DNA of 64,000 bases, from the NCBI GenBank assembly GCA_019914995.1, contig CM034126.1, positions 5,833,001 through 5,897,000 on the forward strand, in the 5' to 3' direction. Shown here one piece after another: positions 13,101-26,500 of this stretch. How positions within the stretch are numbered: position 1 is the first letter of the stretch; the number at the start of each line of letters is the position of its first letter. The translations under genes and the position numbers were made by a program. Origin of the DNA: Acanthochlamys bracteata (Eukaryota; Streptophyta; Magnoliopsida; Pandanales; Velloziaceae). The notes beneath the pieces are model-generated. The model was not told the origin of the DNA and made no database searches. It saw only the letters and a list, made by a program, of their open reading frames with translations.

Positions 13101-16066
13101 TTGCTCAAAAAATGTTGTCAAATCTCATTATTACGAAGGTTAACCTTATGTAAGTGATTCTTTGCATGTGAATATGGAATGTCAGGTCTCAAGAATTGCT
13201 TGTTTGGTTATGAAAGCTCATCTTTTTCCTTTTCTCTATGAAGTTCTTAGGTCTGCAAAACCTGGTTCAACGGAATGAACAGATGTATGGATCTGGGAAT
13301 GGACCTTCAGGTGGAGTTGCATTGCCTTTTATACTTGTTCAGGTATTGCTAACTGTTCCATGAACCTGGATTATTCTGAACCAGGATGCCTAACCCTGAT
13401 GTCTAAGTAGTTAACGAGACTCCTTTGTCTTTCTATTTCAATATAAGAAAGTCTTTAACTTTACTTCAGGCATCTTTTGCACTATATTAGGCTTCTTACT
13501 TAAGTCATGTGTAATCATGTTGTACAAACTTCAAACATTAGCTTTCTTTGGGTAAGTATAGTATTTCTTCCTCATTTAACCATATTATAGATATTTTATG
13601 ATTGGTTATAAGTCATAAATCAGTAGGCATGTATATGGTCATTGAACCCATGTTAGGGTTCAGACTTATTCAAGTTATAACTGAAGATCAAGCTTATGGA
13701 CTGGAAGTGCGTGCTGGATTTTGCTTGGTCATTTGATGTTTAATGTACACATTCCTGAGTACCTTTTGGCATGTTTAAAGTGGTTTTGTTTTTGGAATGT
13801 GTGTACTCAAAAAGGAAAGAAAAAGCGGTTAGTCGGGTGTGATCATTGCAAGAGATGATGGCTTCATCTTGCTTGATTTGCTGATCACTCCTGCTTCCTA
13901 TTGATCCTTAAGCTGATATCAGTGATTTCATGCCATTGACTGCCTTATTTTCAGGAAGAAGACTTGAACACAGTAAATTCTGTCACTTCTTAAATATGCT
14001 AGCAATTGTGTGATTCCCATATTAAGGATCATAAAGCACTAAGTAACTATTAAACTACACAGTTTGCTCTACAGATGTGTTAGTTAGTACATTCTTCATG
14101 ATTTCTTTTGATTGAGAAATGCATCTTGCTTATCTGAGCAACTTTCCAGGCAGAAACAAAGATGTTAGTTAATATTCTAATATCATACATATATCTTTAA
14201 GTAACTGGTGGCGCATTTCCTAATGCTATTTCAAAACTAGAATTTAGTGTTAGACCATTCGTTTCTGCTATCCAGATGCTTAGATCTTGTCTTTGGTTGG
14301 AACAGACACGACCTCATGCTACTGTTGAGGTTGAGATATCTGAAGACATGCAGCTGGTGCATTTTGACTTTAATAGGTAACTTAGCAGACATTCTACTGA
14401 TATATTTATTTGTTGTTTCTTTGTTATTCAGTATTACGTAATACAAGCTTTGAGCCATCTTGACATCTATAAAGCTTAAGTAAAAGCTTCAGTGCTGCAG
14501 TTACTACGTTTCTATGGACATGGGTCTCTTAATGTTTGCCGACTTCCTGAAATGGGCATAATCTTTATTATCATAGTAATATAAAACAAAGTCAGCCATA
14601 GCATGCTAGTGATAGAACTTCTCAAATTCTTGATATGAAAGAAATGTAGCATTGATGTCATCACTCATCAGCATTAATTTTACATAGAGAATTAAGTCTC
14701 ATAAATGTTAGAGACAGGAGTTTGTGTTAGAGCATATACATTTTCTAAGTCATAATACATGTCCCCCGAGGACCAACTACCATAAAATCTAACTATTATT
14801 ATGTTGACAAAAGTAACACTCTTCTACAAAGTCTTAATAAATAAGTTCAAATAAAAACCTTCCTAGAAAACCTTGTAGCTGTCACCATGAAACCTTCTTA
14901 GTTACCACTATCTCTTATCATGAAAAATACATTATGCAAACAATTGAAGAAAAAATGATTAAGAAACAAAAAATGTTTAAGAAAAAAATAACCTAAAAAG
15001 TGTAGAAGTCTTTCCAATAAAAGGACACCTATCAAGTCTTTCCAATAAATGTTACATATACCCTACCATTTCTTTAAAACTAATTAAAAAACTTATAGAA
15101 ATTATTCCTGGAGTAATTAATAAAAAAGATCTGCACAAAAGAAAGACCCATGCATAGCAATGTTGCAAGCTAGCTATATTTTAAAAATTAAAATGAGCAG
15201 GAAAGTGCAGGTTTTGTCTGTACAAGTGTCTGAGGCCAAACGTCTATTAACTGTAGGACTCAGATGCATGTGGCTTCTAGGATGCTTGGAACATATGCAG
15301 GTTCAAGCATCCTTAAAATAAATTTAATAACCTTATCAGTGCAAATCAAGGTCATTCTTGGATATTTTGTAGCGAAAAAGCCAGCAGCACCAAATGCCAT
15401 TGAGAACGTAGGATTTGGCTTGTAATTGAAATCAGGGGATGCTATTTGAATTTGCCTATCACTTATTGGATACTAGTTCTCATGTACAGTATAAACTGCC
15501 GTTCCTTATGTATGTTTGGCATGTTTCGGTCAATGTACTAAAGTTTCCGTCTTATATATGAACCTAGACAGTAGATACTTAATTGTACAGATGCATATAT
15601 GTTGACGTAAAGCAGCAGAACTTTAATTGGCTAGAATCTGTTATTATTTAATTCACAACTATCGTTAGAGTAAATAAAGAATCAGTGATATTCTGTGCAA
15701 GCTTGTCAAAAGGTTTTTTTTCTGATCTACAACTTCTATAGTGTAGCTGTATCTTCAGAATTCAGCTGGTCAAAACTGTATGCTATTTTATATGCTTCTA
15801 GTAACTGAATGTGAACTTGTATCTACAGCACTCCGTTTGAGCTACATGATGACTCCTATGTTCTTAAGGCAATGAGATTCTGCGATAGAGAACAAGATGA
15901 TGGTATCAATGGACTTGTATCAAACGGAGGAGAGTCCTGCAGCACTTTGAATGTATATGAACACCAAGTCCCTTCTCCTTTAAGGCCTAATACTGTAAAT
16001 AATAAACTGCCATCAACACCTCCTAAACCAGGAATACTGAAAGGGCGCATGAAGTACGAACACTGA
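10130..16066 (+). CDS. DPB: DP transcription factor (E2F dimerisation partner), DPB-like, 346 aa
   Basis: DP proteins pair with E2F to control S-phase genes in the nucleus. Nine exons fit one frame: 10130-10371, 11319-11398, 11603-11646, 12408-12470, 12584-12733, 12861-12914, 13244-13342, 14306-14376 and 15829-16066 (1041 bases, 346 residues plus stop). The N-terminus (1-80) is Gly/Ser/Thr-rich and holds the DP-typical [12 protein letters not shown]. The DNA-binding winged helix starts near residue 82 ([22 protein letters not shown]) and contains the RRVYD motif at 154-158. The DP dimerisation region follows ([56 protein letters not shown]). Exon 3 to exon 4 joins in frame only with a GC donor at 11647. 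The exon 1 donor (CGG|GTTGAA) is weak but is confirmed by frame. The length lies between the two Arabidopsis DP proteins. The gene looks intact; the paralogue name is the least certain part. Confidence 0.93.
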
Positions 16067-17269
16067 TCTTGAGCATTGGATGCTATTATCATGTGGGCAA
16101 GAATTGTACCCTTTTTATCTGACTTTTTCTTGTATAGTTTAGGAATGTGAGATTTAGGGAATTGTCTTGTGTAATATGAAACGTAGCTTCACTAACAAAC
16201 CTTTGAAGGCATTCACTTGGAATTTTTTGTAATGTGATATGTATAATAGTTTTCTGATAAATCATCTAATGGTGAAGGTTCCAGTCGTGAAGTTTTGTAG
16301 CTTCATATAAATAATGTACAGTTCGATGCGGATGTCTGCTGCTCTGATTCATCGTCATTAAGGGATGTACTTATTGAACTTAGATTAAATGTGGTTGGAT
16401 AATGACTTGGGAGGTTTTCTACTTTCTAGTACTCAATTCAAATTTATTCACGTTTTTGGATTGACTAGCTGTGGGAAGCTATTACAAGTCCACTAAACTC
16501 TCTTTATGATCATGCTCGTCAGATTCACAAGTTGAATGTGAAAAGAAAAACGGGTACAACTACATACGTAGTGTTCTTTTTTATAGGAACCCAAACGGGA
16601 TGTAAACTCTTTCAAAGGGCGTACCCGATTGCACGTACATGATGGACCATCTCAGAGAATATCTTCGACTGAAGAGTTGCCTGTATATGTTTGCTATTCA
16701 GGTAGGGGTGGCAAGGTTTTGCTGGATTAGACCCTACAGAGAGAGATTAAGGTTTTGGGAAATTATATTTAACCCCGTTCCCAAGAATTGTAACCTCTCA
16801 AATATTTAGAATTTAAGATAGCACTAATGTCCCACATGCAGTGTGTGTGATGTGTTCACAACCAGCAAATTTATGTTCGCCAAATATCCTTAAGGGATAG
16901 GGACTGAAATGACGCAAACATAAATTTATGTCCCACATAATTCTGATGAAAATCGATTTATATTTCGATTGAGTTTATTTTGTTAATATATTTTCAATTT
17001 ATAATGCTTCATATGTACCGGTGAAAATTAGATTTAGAAACTTGGCCGGCCACTTTTGACTAGAATATACACATATGTCTATAAGAATAACATATGCTTA
17101 TATGTTATATATATTTATATATCATTTTTCATCATTCAATAATTATCAATTTCTTGTTTTTTTATATTACAAATTATATCATACAAAATGTGGACGAAGT
17201 AAATGACGTATTTCTATGTAGATTGGTCAGTCTTATCTCCCTTCTTCTCAGTCTTAGACTTATAATGGG
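16067..17269. other. DP 3' UTR and convergent intergenic spacer
   Basis: The DP 3' UTR probably covers the first few hundred bases. The rest separates the convergent DP and GLR genes. A stretch of TA-rich DNA at 17040-17210 precedes the GLR stop codon and would include that gene's 3' UTR on the minus strand. No other gene is seen. Confidence 0.5.
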
Positions 17270-17581
17270 TTAGAAGATTCTGTTCCAAATTTGAGTAAAG
17301 CCATCACGTATACAACTGCTCTGAGGTCTGCAACGTTGAAGGAGTTTCATAGTTACATACAGTAGGAAGATAAAAGTAGAAGTACCGATTGTGAAAAGGA
17401 AAAGCCCTAGAAAGTTTTGTACTTGAAGGCCATTTGTGTTTATGCTGTGATCAGGACCAAGACTGCTTGTTAGGGTAACGTTGAACCACTTTTTTTCCAA
17501 TGCATCCAACTTTCTGTTCTCTCCTAACCGTAAGATGGCTTTCGAGAAGTCAGTTGCTAGAGGCATCCGCTTTTGAAATAC
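17270..17581 (-). CDS. GLR: Isolated terminal exon of the GLR gene
   Basis: Acceptor TTTTGTAG is followed by GTA TTT CAA AAG CGG, giving [12 protein letters not shown]. The previous exon ends GGC TTC GGT TTC before GTAAGT at 29173-29168, so splicing restores the conserved GFGFVFQK stretch of ligand-binding lobe S2. The exon then encodes the last helix of S2, a hydrophobic M4 ([19 protein letters not shown]) and a short cytoplasmic tail ending IWNRIF. Taken alone it looks like a 98-residue orphan ORF. It is 11.6 kb from the rest of the gene only because of the retrotransposons between. Confidence 0.9.
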   Translation of the reverse strand, partial: VFQKRMPLATDFSKAILRLGENRKLDALEKKWFNVTLTSSLGPDHSINTNGLQVQNFLGLFLFTIGTSTFIFLLYVTMKLLQRCRPQSSCIRDGFTQIWNRIF

Positions 17582-20500
17582 CTACAAAATAATATACGTA
17601 TTCTTAGAAAATAATCTTATATTAGTTATTGATATATTAAACAGTTACATAAGATCTTGAATTCTCTTTTTCTCTAATGAATTGGTTTTAAATTCTAGGC
17701 CTCGCAGTTTGCTTTCATGCTATTGTGTGATAATTCAAATATTACACTTTCCATAGTCTTAGAAAATAATTACATATCAGTTAATAATATAACTCTACAT
17801 TGGCACGCTTTCATATAAAATTATGAGTTGCGTCTTTTAATTAGTTTTAGGATGTAAGTCAAAGTTTTAACTGCAAAGGGATGCCACTAACACGCATTAC
17901 TCTAATGAAGAATTTATTTTTCAAATCGCCTTATAGTCTTGTGGTCAGATGAAGGAGGTGATTATGATGAAGAGCATCAAGAGAGGACAACTTTGACTGC
18001 TTCATCTTCTCTCTCTTCCTTTTAGAGAGTCAATTTCAAACAGCAGCGTAGGAGAGAACAAATAAAGTTGATATGTTTTCTTATTTCCTAAAGGTTTATA
18101 TAAATAAGAGGACTGTCACCTTTGATTCGGAAGTAGGAGCTCCTTACGAATACTGTGTCAAGGCCATACTGGGCCAGGAAACAAAATTTTCTTCTTATGT
18201 TCCCAATGTTGCAAATGCAATCCTAAACTGTCCTCATCGAATGTGTAGACAATCAAGAGTGAGACATGAAAATTGCCTCGGATGTAGTGGCATCAGCTGC
18301 ACTAGGCGTCCATTAGCAATAGCTACTTCCAAAGGCTTTGGAAGAGTCTAAGGAGCTGAGGTCACTTAGTAGAGTTGTCATTGAATAAGACTCTTAGTAA
18401 GAGTCAGCCTCATGTAGTAGTTAGGATAGAAGAATTCTAGTTGAAATATTTAGCTATGAGTGATCAAGAGTCCAATAAATACAGTGCATCATTATAGTTT
18501 ATATAAGCCTTAGCATATTCAGCTGTGAATATGCTAAGGATTACATCTATTATCTTCCCTTGTTCTTCTAATTTCTCATCTTATTTTCTATTATCACGTC
18601 TTGTTCAACTATTTCTCTTCTTATTTTTTAGATATTTTTATCATTTGGTATCAGAACCAGAGATCCTATAGCTCCACCAACGTCAGTTAGATTTAAATAT
18701 CTATAATCACTAGCTTCTACTTCTTTTGTAGATGCAGGAAACTTTTTGCAGCAATCATTGACACCAATTTGTGCAGTTCAAAGCCTAGGAGAAGTTAACT
18801 AGCAATAATAGTATTTCAACTTCAAGCTAACTTTACAATGATGATGACACAAATGAATGAAGAAAGAGGGGAGATACGACAACTCATGCAAGTATTGGTG
18901 CAAAATCACAATAAAATTACAGACCATGTAGAGTAATAAATACCATTACAATTCCCCACCCACCCAACCCTTGTGCTTCCTTACGAACCTCACAAACCAC
19001 ACTCTTACCCAACCAAATTTTCATGCACCCCAACACAATCATAACTGTGCCCAACAATCATGACTTACCTCAGCCTACTATAGCAACCACAGACCTAACA
19101 TCAACCATACCCCTACAACCACATATCTAGCTACAGTAAGTAGACCCATCCAACACCTAATTCCTTCCGAAACATCACTAGAACACTTCCATCTCAATAG
19201 CTGCCTTCGTTGTCTTTTCCAGCAGGGCCACACCTTCTACCTCAACATTACATAGACAACCAACACCATCACGCAGCCACTTCGTCCAATATATAGGCCA
19301 ATAACCAACCTCATCACTACATTTATCACCGTAACTCTAATACTACCCAAATTCAAGCTCAATACATCAGAGGAGGGGATCTGCAGTACCAATTTTCCAG
19401 GAAATGCTATATATTTTCTACCTTTTTTGGACTCAAGTGCTTGAGTGGATTTATTCAGCAGAAAAGCATTTCAAGTTCTATAGGACACCACCTGATGATC
19501 GCTTCTCCATTGCGGCATTATATTTTTAAGATAAAGCTAATAGATTGTAACAAAATTTTGAGAGAGATCGCCCGCACCACACATGGGGAGAACTAAAAGA
19601 AGCTTTGGTACGTCGACTTGGCCCACTACATATGGACACTCCAGTTTTGCTCTTAAACAACTAGTGCAAACTGGGTCTGTTATAGAATATCAAGCAGCTT
19701 TCCAAGATTTGCATGCTAGATTACCTTGGACAACTGAAGTAGATATAATGGGAGTGTTCTGTGGAGGACTTGCCAAGCACATTTCAAGTAGATGTTATGG
19801 CCGGACAATCTAATGATATGAAGAAGGCCTATATGGGTGCTAGAATCTTTGAGCAAAAAGTTATCTTGTCTCAACCAGCTAGACGTGCTGGAAGATTTCA
19901 GTCAGGACGTGCTGACCTACTAATGTCCAACATAGTGGCAACCACAGCCACGGATACATCTTTCCCTACAATAACACTCACAATCGAACATCATTAAATA
20001 GTACTTTACGAAGACGCCTCACGGGCTTGCTTGTAGCTAAGATCAACAATCGAAGATTCAAGGATTTATGTTTTTATTATGATGCCAAATATGAGAGAGG
20101 TTATAAATGTGGAACAAAACTATATGCCATTGCAGGTCATGACGACAATGATAATGCAGATGATCTCCTGTTTATCGAGGATTGTGATAATAACATTTAT
20201 GGTGCAACAATTTCATTGAGTGCAACTCATGGTCTAGTAGGACCTCAAACAATTTGAGTGGTTGGAAAGATTAAGTGACAAGAGGTTTCTATTCTTACCA
20301 ATTCATGGAGCAATCATAATTTTATCACCAAACGCCTTGCTAAACAGCTCTTACTTTCTTTGGGTGCAGGTTAATGCATATCTATTTCCTTTGGGTGGAA
20401 TAGATTTAGTTTTGGAAATACAATGATTGGAAACATTGGGTGAGGTGGTGACTGACTGAAAAAAAATCGAAGATGCGATTTTCCTTGTCTAGGAAAGATA

Positions 20501-23500
20501 TTAATCTTCAGGGGATACGAGAACGAGGTGTCTCTTGCCTTACAAGCTTATGTCACAAATCCACTCTTTGTTCTTTGCTCATCATACCCAAGCTAGACCA
20601 AACATTAAGTAATACACTTCATTCGAAAGAGCTTCAAGTGGTACGTGATCAAAACAAGTCTGTTTTTCTAACAACTCTTAGGCTATCTCTCCGGCATCAT
20701 CTCAACCACGTTATTTGCCTAGTGCCTGGTTCTACACTAACTAATGTGCATCCTTATAGGTTCCCTTATATCAAAAAGTCGAGATTGAGCGTATTGTTAA
20801 GAAAATGCTCGAGTAAGATATCATCACACCGAGTACCTCCACTTTTTTGTCAATTGTCCTAGTAGTTAAATGAAGAATGGTACACTGGAGGTTTTGTGTG
20901 GACTATAGAGACTTGAATGCTATCACAGTAAAGGGCAAGTTTCCGATTCCAGTCATAGATGAAGTTCTCGATGAGTTACGTGGGACTAAGAACATTTCTA
21001 AGTTAAACTTGAAGCTGGGATATCATCAAAAAAGAGTTCAACATGAAGATACCTATAAGACCGCTTTTCGTACACACGACGACCACTATGAATTCTTTGT
21101 AATGCCTTTCGGATTAATCAGTGCACTAGCAACCTTCCAAGCCCTTATGCATGATGTGTTTTGTCCCTATTTACGGCAATTTGTATTAGTCTTCTTTGAT
21201 GATATTTTAATATATAGCTCAACATGGTAAGAGCATTTAGAGCACTTGGCCATTATATTCTTTATATTGCAGGAAAACAAGCTATATGCTAATCTTTACA
21301 GATATCGATTTGGTTGCAAACAATTAAAATATTTGGTGCCACAGTGTCGGAAGATAGCATATCGGCGGATCCTGACAAAGTTCAAGCAATGGCAGATTGG
21401 CCTTTACCGGATTCACAAATTGTTTAAGAAATTTTTTAGATCTCACGGAGTATTATCCCCGTTTTGTCAAAAATTACAGCTGGATCGTAGCACCGCTGAC
21501 CACACTGCTTAAGAAAGACTCCTTCTAATGAAATTATAATGGCGAGGAGGCCTTTGTTCAATTGAATCATGCTCCAGTTTTAGTGGCTCCGGACTTCTCC
21601 AAGTCTTTCACCATGGAAATGAATGCCTCCAATAAGGGGAATGGTGCGGTTCTTTCCCAAGAAGGTAGGCTAGTTTTATTCTTCAGCAAGGTTCTTTCAT
21701 AATCAACCTTTGCAAAATCCACTTATGAGAAAGAATTGTTAGCCTTAGTGCTAGCAGTAAAAAAATAGAGACCGTACTTGCTACGTAACCACTTACATCA
21801 CCAATGCAGCACAAATGGCTTGTCAAATTGATGGGTTATAATTATCGAATCGTCTATCAGGAAGGTAAACAGTATATAGTTGCTGATGCTTTATCCAAGC
21901 AATCAGGTGCATCTTGTGTAGCAATCTCTACCTTACAAGCATCCTTCTCGGATGACTTACATGCCTTTTTTGAAAAATGATTCTATTATAGCACCTTTAA
22001 TTCAAGCGGCAGAAAGCAGAACAAGAACCGACTTATCAGTAGTTCATGGCTTTCTATTGCACAAGAGTTGCCTATTCCAAAGGATAACGCACTACATAGA
22101 CAAATTTTATTTGATGCTCACAATTCTGCTGTAGAGGGTAACGGTAGTCAATTCATGACGTACAAATGGATATGTTATTTCGGCCAAGGCTTTACAAGGA
22201 TGTCCAACGTTAACAGGATATGTTCTTCCCGCTAGGCTTGCTTAGATCTACTAACTCCCGTGCTTGAACTTATTGTTCAATGATATAATGGCTCAATGTA
22301 GCTTAATTCTGTGATCCAAAATTGTAACAAGATAGTTAACTTATTGTATAATATCTCCTTATGATTAAATCTGTAATTTATTTTTGAAAAAAATTTGAAA
22401 TACAAATTTAAAAGCATTTCTGCATTGTCAGTAAGGCGTGGTTCTGATAGCTACTTTGGATTTTTTTTTTAATCTTTTCTTCTTGTGATTTTTCATGGTT
22501 CTTGATGTGAACTTACAGCTAGTATGTTTCTCAGTGAATCTTCAAATTTTGGTTTTAAAAGGATGAGAAAATTTTGATCAAACTGCATTTAAAAGTCGGA
22601 TCAGTATTTTTATAACTTACTATTCTACAACTCATTGTACTGTGTTTTCTTCCAATATTTCATAATTTTTTTATACTTGTGTTGATCGTGATTTGATGAC
22701 CTATTAGATCAATCTTATAATGTGCATATTGCTCTAACTTTGATGAAAAGTTGAAAGCAAGATGAAATCAATAACATGTTTGAACCTATCTTTGAAAGGT
22801 GTATGCTGATTATGATAGCTCGGTTTAGCTGTTTGAGCTATACAACAGTAAGACATCAATCAGGTAGCTGGCTACTTTCAGTAGAATTCTTCTGTTTTAC
22901 CAATACTCTGTTTCTGTACTTTATTTTATGTGCGGATAATAATAATTCTGTAACTGCTTCTCCTTAATTCATACGTCTCATAAGGGATTCCACATATAGG
23001 TAGCAATCAGGTAACTGATTGTTAGGTGGCTGTATGTAGTTCAAGAGTCTCTTTGTGCTATAACTGGTATGTTGTCTGTTAGGTGTGGATAAATTTTATT
23101 TGTAGGATCTTGTAGAACTTGATTCAAATCATTAGTTCATATAAACTTATAAAGTATAATTTTAATCAATATAATCATCAAAATATTTTGAGAGTTCCAG
23201 CACAAACAATATGCTGACCGTCACCAACGCATGCTACAGTTTGAACCTAGAGACTTGGTTTTCTTAAAGTTGCAACCATATAGACAAACTACAACCATAA
23301 ACTACGATATCATTTTTATAGCCCCTGTCGCATCATTGCTTGTGTTGGTCTTGTCACATATCGTCTAGAGCTTCCATCTGAGGCTTGAATTCAATCCTGT
23401 AGTATATGTTTCAAAGCTGAGAGATGGCAGATTTACCCTGCCTATCTTCTCCGCCCAATTGCCTAACCGAGTTAATTCACATAAGATGTTGGATCTTGAC

Positions 23501-26500
23501 AATTCATCGTCTTCTACTGAACTCGAGGACGAGTCGATTCTTCGTGGGGAGGGTAATGTTAGGAATGCAATCCTAAACCATCTGATAAGGATATTTGATT
23601 CCTTCCCATATTTGGAGTGCCTAATTTAGAAAAATTTTATTTAGAAAGATTAGATTTTATTTTATTCTAAAAATATTTGATTTTGGATTGATTTTAGAAA
23701 GATTAGATCTTATGAATATTTAACTTTTGAAAACTTTGAGTGTATATATATGTACTCATATCAATAAAGAAAAATAAGTCATTGAGTATAATTCTCTATA
23801 TGGTATCAGAGCCACTATTGCTCTAACGAGCTCCATCTCTTCTCAAATTTTTTTTTCCTAACTCAGTAGTTTCAAATACTCTCAATGGCCACTATCTCTA
23901 CATCATCTAGTAATTTTTCTATCATTACTCAAGACTCTAATCAACAATTGATTGCCATCAACGTAGCCGCTCAAACTCTATTAAAACTCAATGATACAAA
24001 CTATCTCTCTTGGAAGTTCCAATTCAACACTCTTCTTATTGATTTTGATCTCATTGGCTTCATTGATGGATCTAAACCGTGTCCACCACCTATTATTACT
24101 ACAGATATTCAGTAATTATCAATCCAGTTTATACTCCCTAGAAACGTCAAGATCAGTTGATCCTCAATGCATTCATTGGATCTATTTTTCCAAACATTAT
24201 TCCATTCATTGCCGGTACCACTACCTCTAGTGACGCTTGGCATATTCTTGCCAACACTTATGCCAAGCCAACACGCGGTCGCCGTCTACAAATTCGAAGT
24301 CATCTAAAAAATCCTCAAAAGGGTTCTCAAAGTGTTACTGAATACTTACGAAGAATTAAAGAGTATGCCGATGAACTTGCACTACTTGGTACCCCTATAT
24401 ATGCCGAAGACCTACTTGAAAAAATTCTAGATGGTCTTGGCGATGAATTTCATGATCTTGTTGTTGCTCTCCAAGCTCGCGAGACCTCAATCTCACTTGA
24501 GGAACTACATGAAAAACTCCTCACTCTTGAAGCCACCCATCGCAATGTAATATCAAAGACTCAACCAACACCAGCGACTGCTAATCCAGCGCACAGAAAT
24601 TCAAGACCTCGTCCCTCTTTCAACTCTGATCACACAGGCTCTTCTCGTCCCACTATGTCTTCCAACACCGGCTTCTCCATGCCAACATCTAATGGTGATC
24701 GCCTTTCACCAAGACTATATCTTGGTCGTTGTCAAATATGTGGCACTCAAGGACACTCAGTTAACGGGTGCCCATCCTTTCGTTTAGTACCGATCAATCA
24801 AGTATTAACCAACCAAGTCCCAATCAACCGCGGATCCGGAACAAATCTTACCTCATGGCAGCAACGAGCTAACTTTGCATCTAATACCGGCGCAGAAACT
24901 CCTTGGCTACTTGACAGTGGTGCCTCCCATCACGTTACCGGCGATCTCAACAATCTCTCACTTCACTCTCCCTATAATGGTTCCGACGACATTATGATTA
25001 GAGATGGCACGGATTTACCAATCACCCACACTGGTTTCACTTTTCTACCTTCCTTTACTCATAATTTTACACTCAATAACGTTTTTTGTATGCCAAGCAT
25101 GAAAAAAAATTTAATCTCTATTTCTCAATTTTGCATCACCAATAATGTTTCCGTTGAATTCTTACCACATACTTTTTTTGTGAAGGACCTTCGTACGGTG
25201 GCACAACTTCTTCAAGGGCGAACTAAAAATGGCGTTTATGAGTGGCCAATCACACCAATCCAATCTTCACAATTACTTGCTCTATCCAGTGTCAAAATCT
25301 CTTCATCCGAATGGCATCATAGACTAGGGCATTCATCTTTTCAAATCTTCAAACGTATCATATCTAATGGTCAGTTACAACTATCTACTCCTATATCCAC
25401 AACAATTTCTTATAACGATTGTCATTGCAATAAAAATCATAAGTTACAATTTTCCAAATCCACTCTTACTTCTTCTAAACCTCTTAAAATCATTTTTTCT
25501 GATGTTTGGACTTCACCTATTATATCTCATGATGGTTTCAAATATTATGTTATTTTCGTCGATCACTTCACCAAATATATATGGTTTTACCCACTCAAAA
25601 TAAAATTTAATGTGCATGACATCTTTATTCGCTTCAAATCTCTTGTAGAAAATTATTTTTTTCATAAAATCATTACTCCTTATACCGACAATGGTGGAGA
25701 ATATCAAAGTCTTGAAAATTTTCTCTCTACAAATGGTATTTCTCACCTCACAATTCCCCCACATACTCCAAAACATAATGGATACTCTGAATGACGACAC
25801 CGTCACATTGTTGAAACTGGTTTCTTTTTTCTTTCTCATGCATCTCTTCTACTCACATATTGGTCTCATGCTTTCGCTACCGCCATTTATCTCATTAATC
25901 GTCTACATACTCCAACACTTCAAATTCACTTCTCCATTTGAAAAAATATTTTGCCATCCACCTAACTATTCCAAACTTCGAATATTTGGTTGTTTATGTT
26001 ATCCTTGACTTCGTCCTTATTCACCTCACAAACTTACCTCTCGATCTAAACCATGTATTTTTCTCGGCTACTCTCTTACACAAAATGTATATCTATGTCT
26101 TGACAACTCTATCTCTAAAATCTATGTGTCTCGTCACGTTGAAGTTGTTGAATCTGTTTTTCCTTTTTTCTCTCTTCAATGTAATCTTCCCCGTCCTAAA
26201 TCCACCACTATTGATACATGGGTTCCCTACTCTTCTCCTATTTTCACCATTCTAATTTCTACCCTCTCCTTAGTGTCACTTATAACACCATCTAACGTAT
26301 CACCACCCCCGCATGAAAATCCCTCCAATAATCTAACTTTACCATCTACATCACTTGTGCCTCCTTCTACCAATCATACTGAGTCTTTCAGTGAACCCTA
26401 TACTTCAACCAACAACAACCATCCCATGCAAACTAGATCTAAGAATAACATCCACAAGCCCATTCAAAAACTCAACTTGACAGCTCAACTATCCGTCTCT

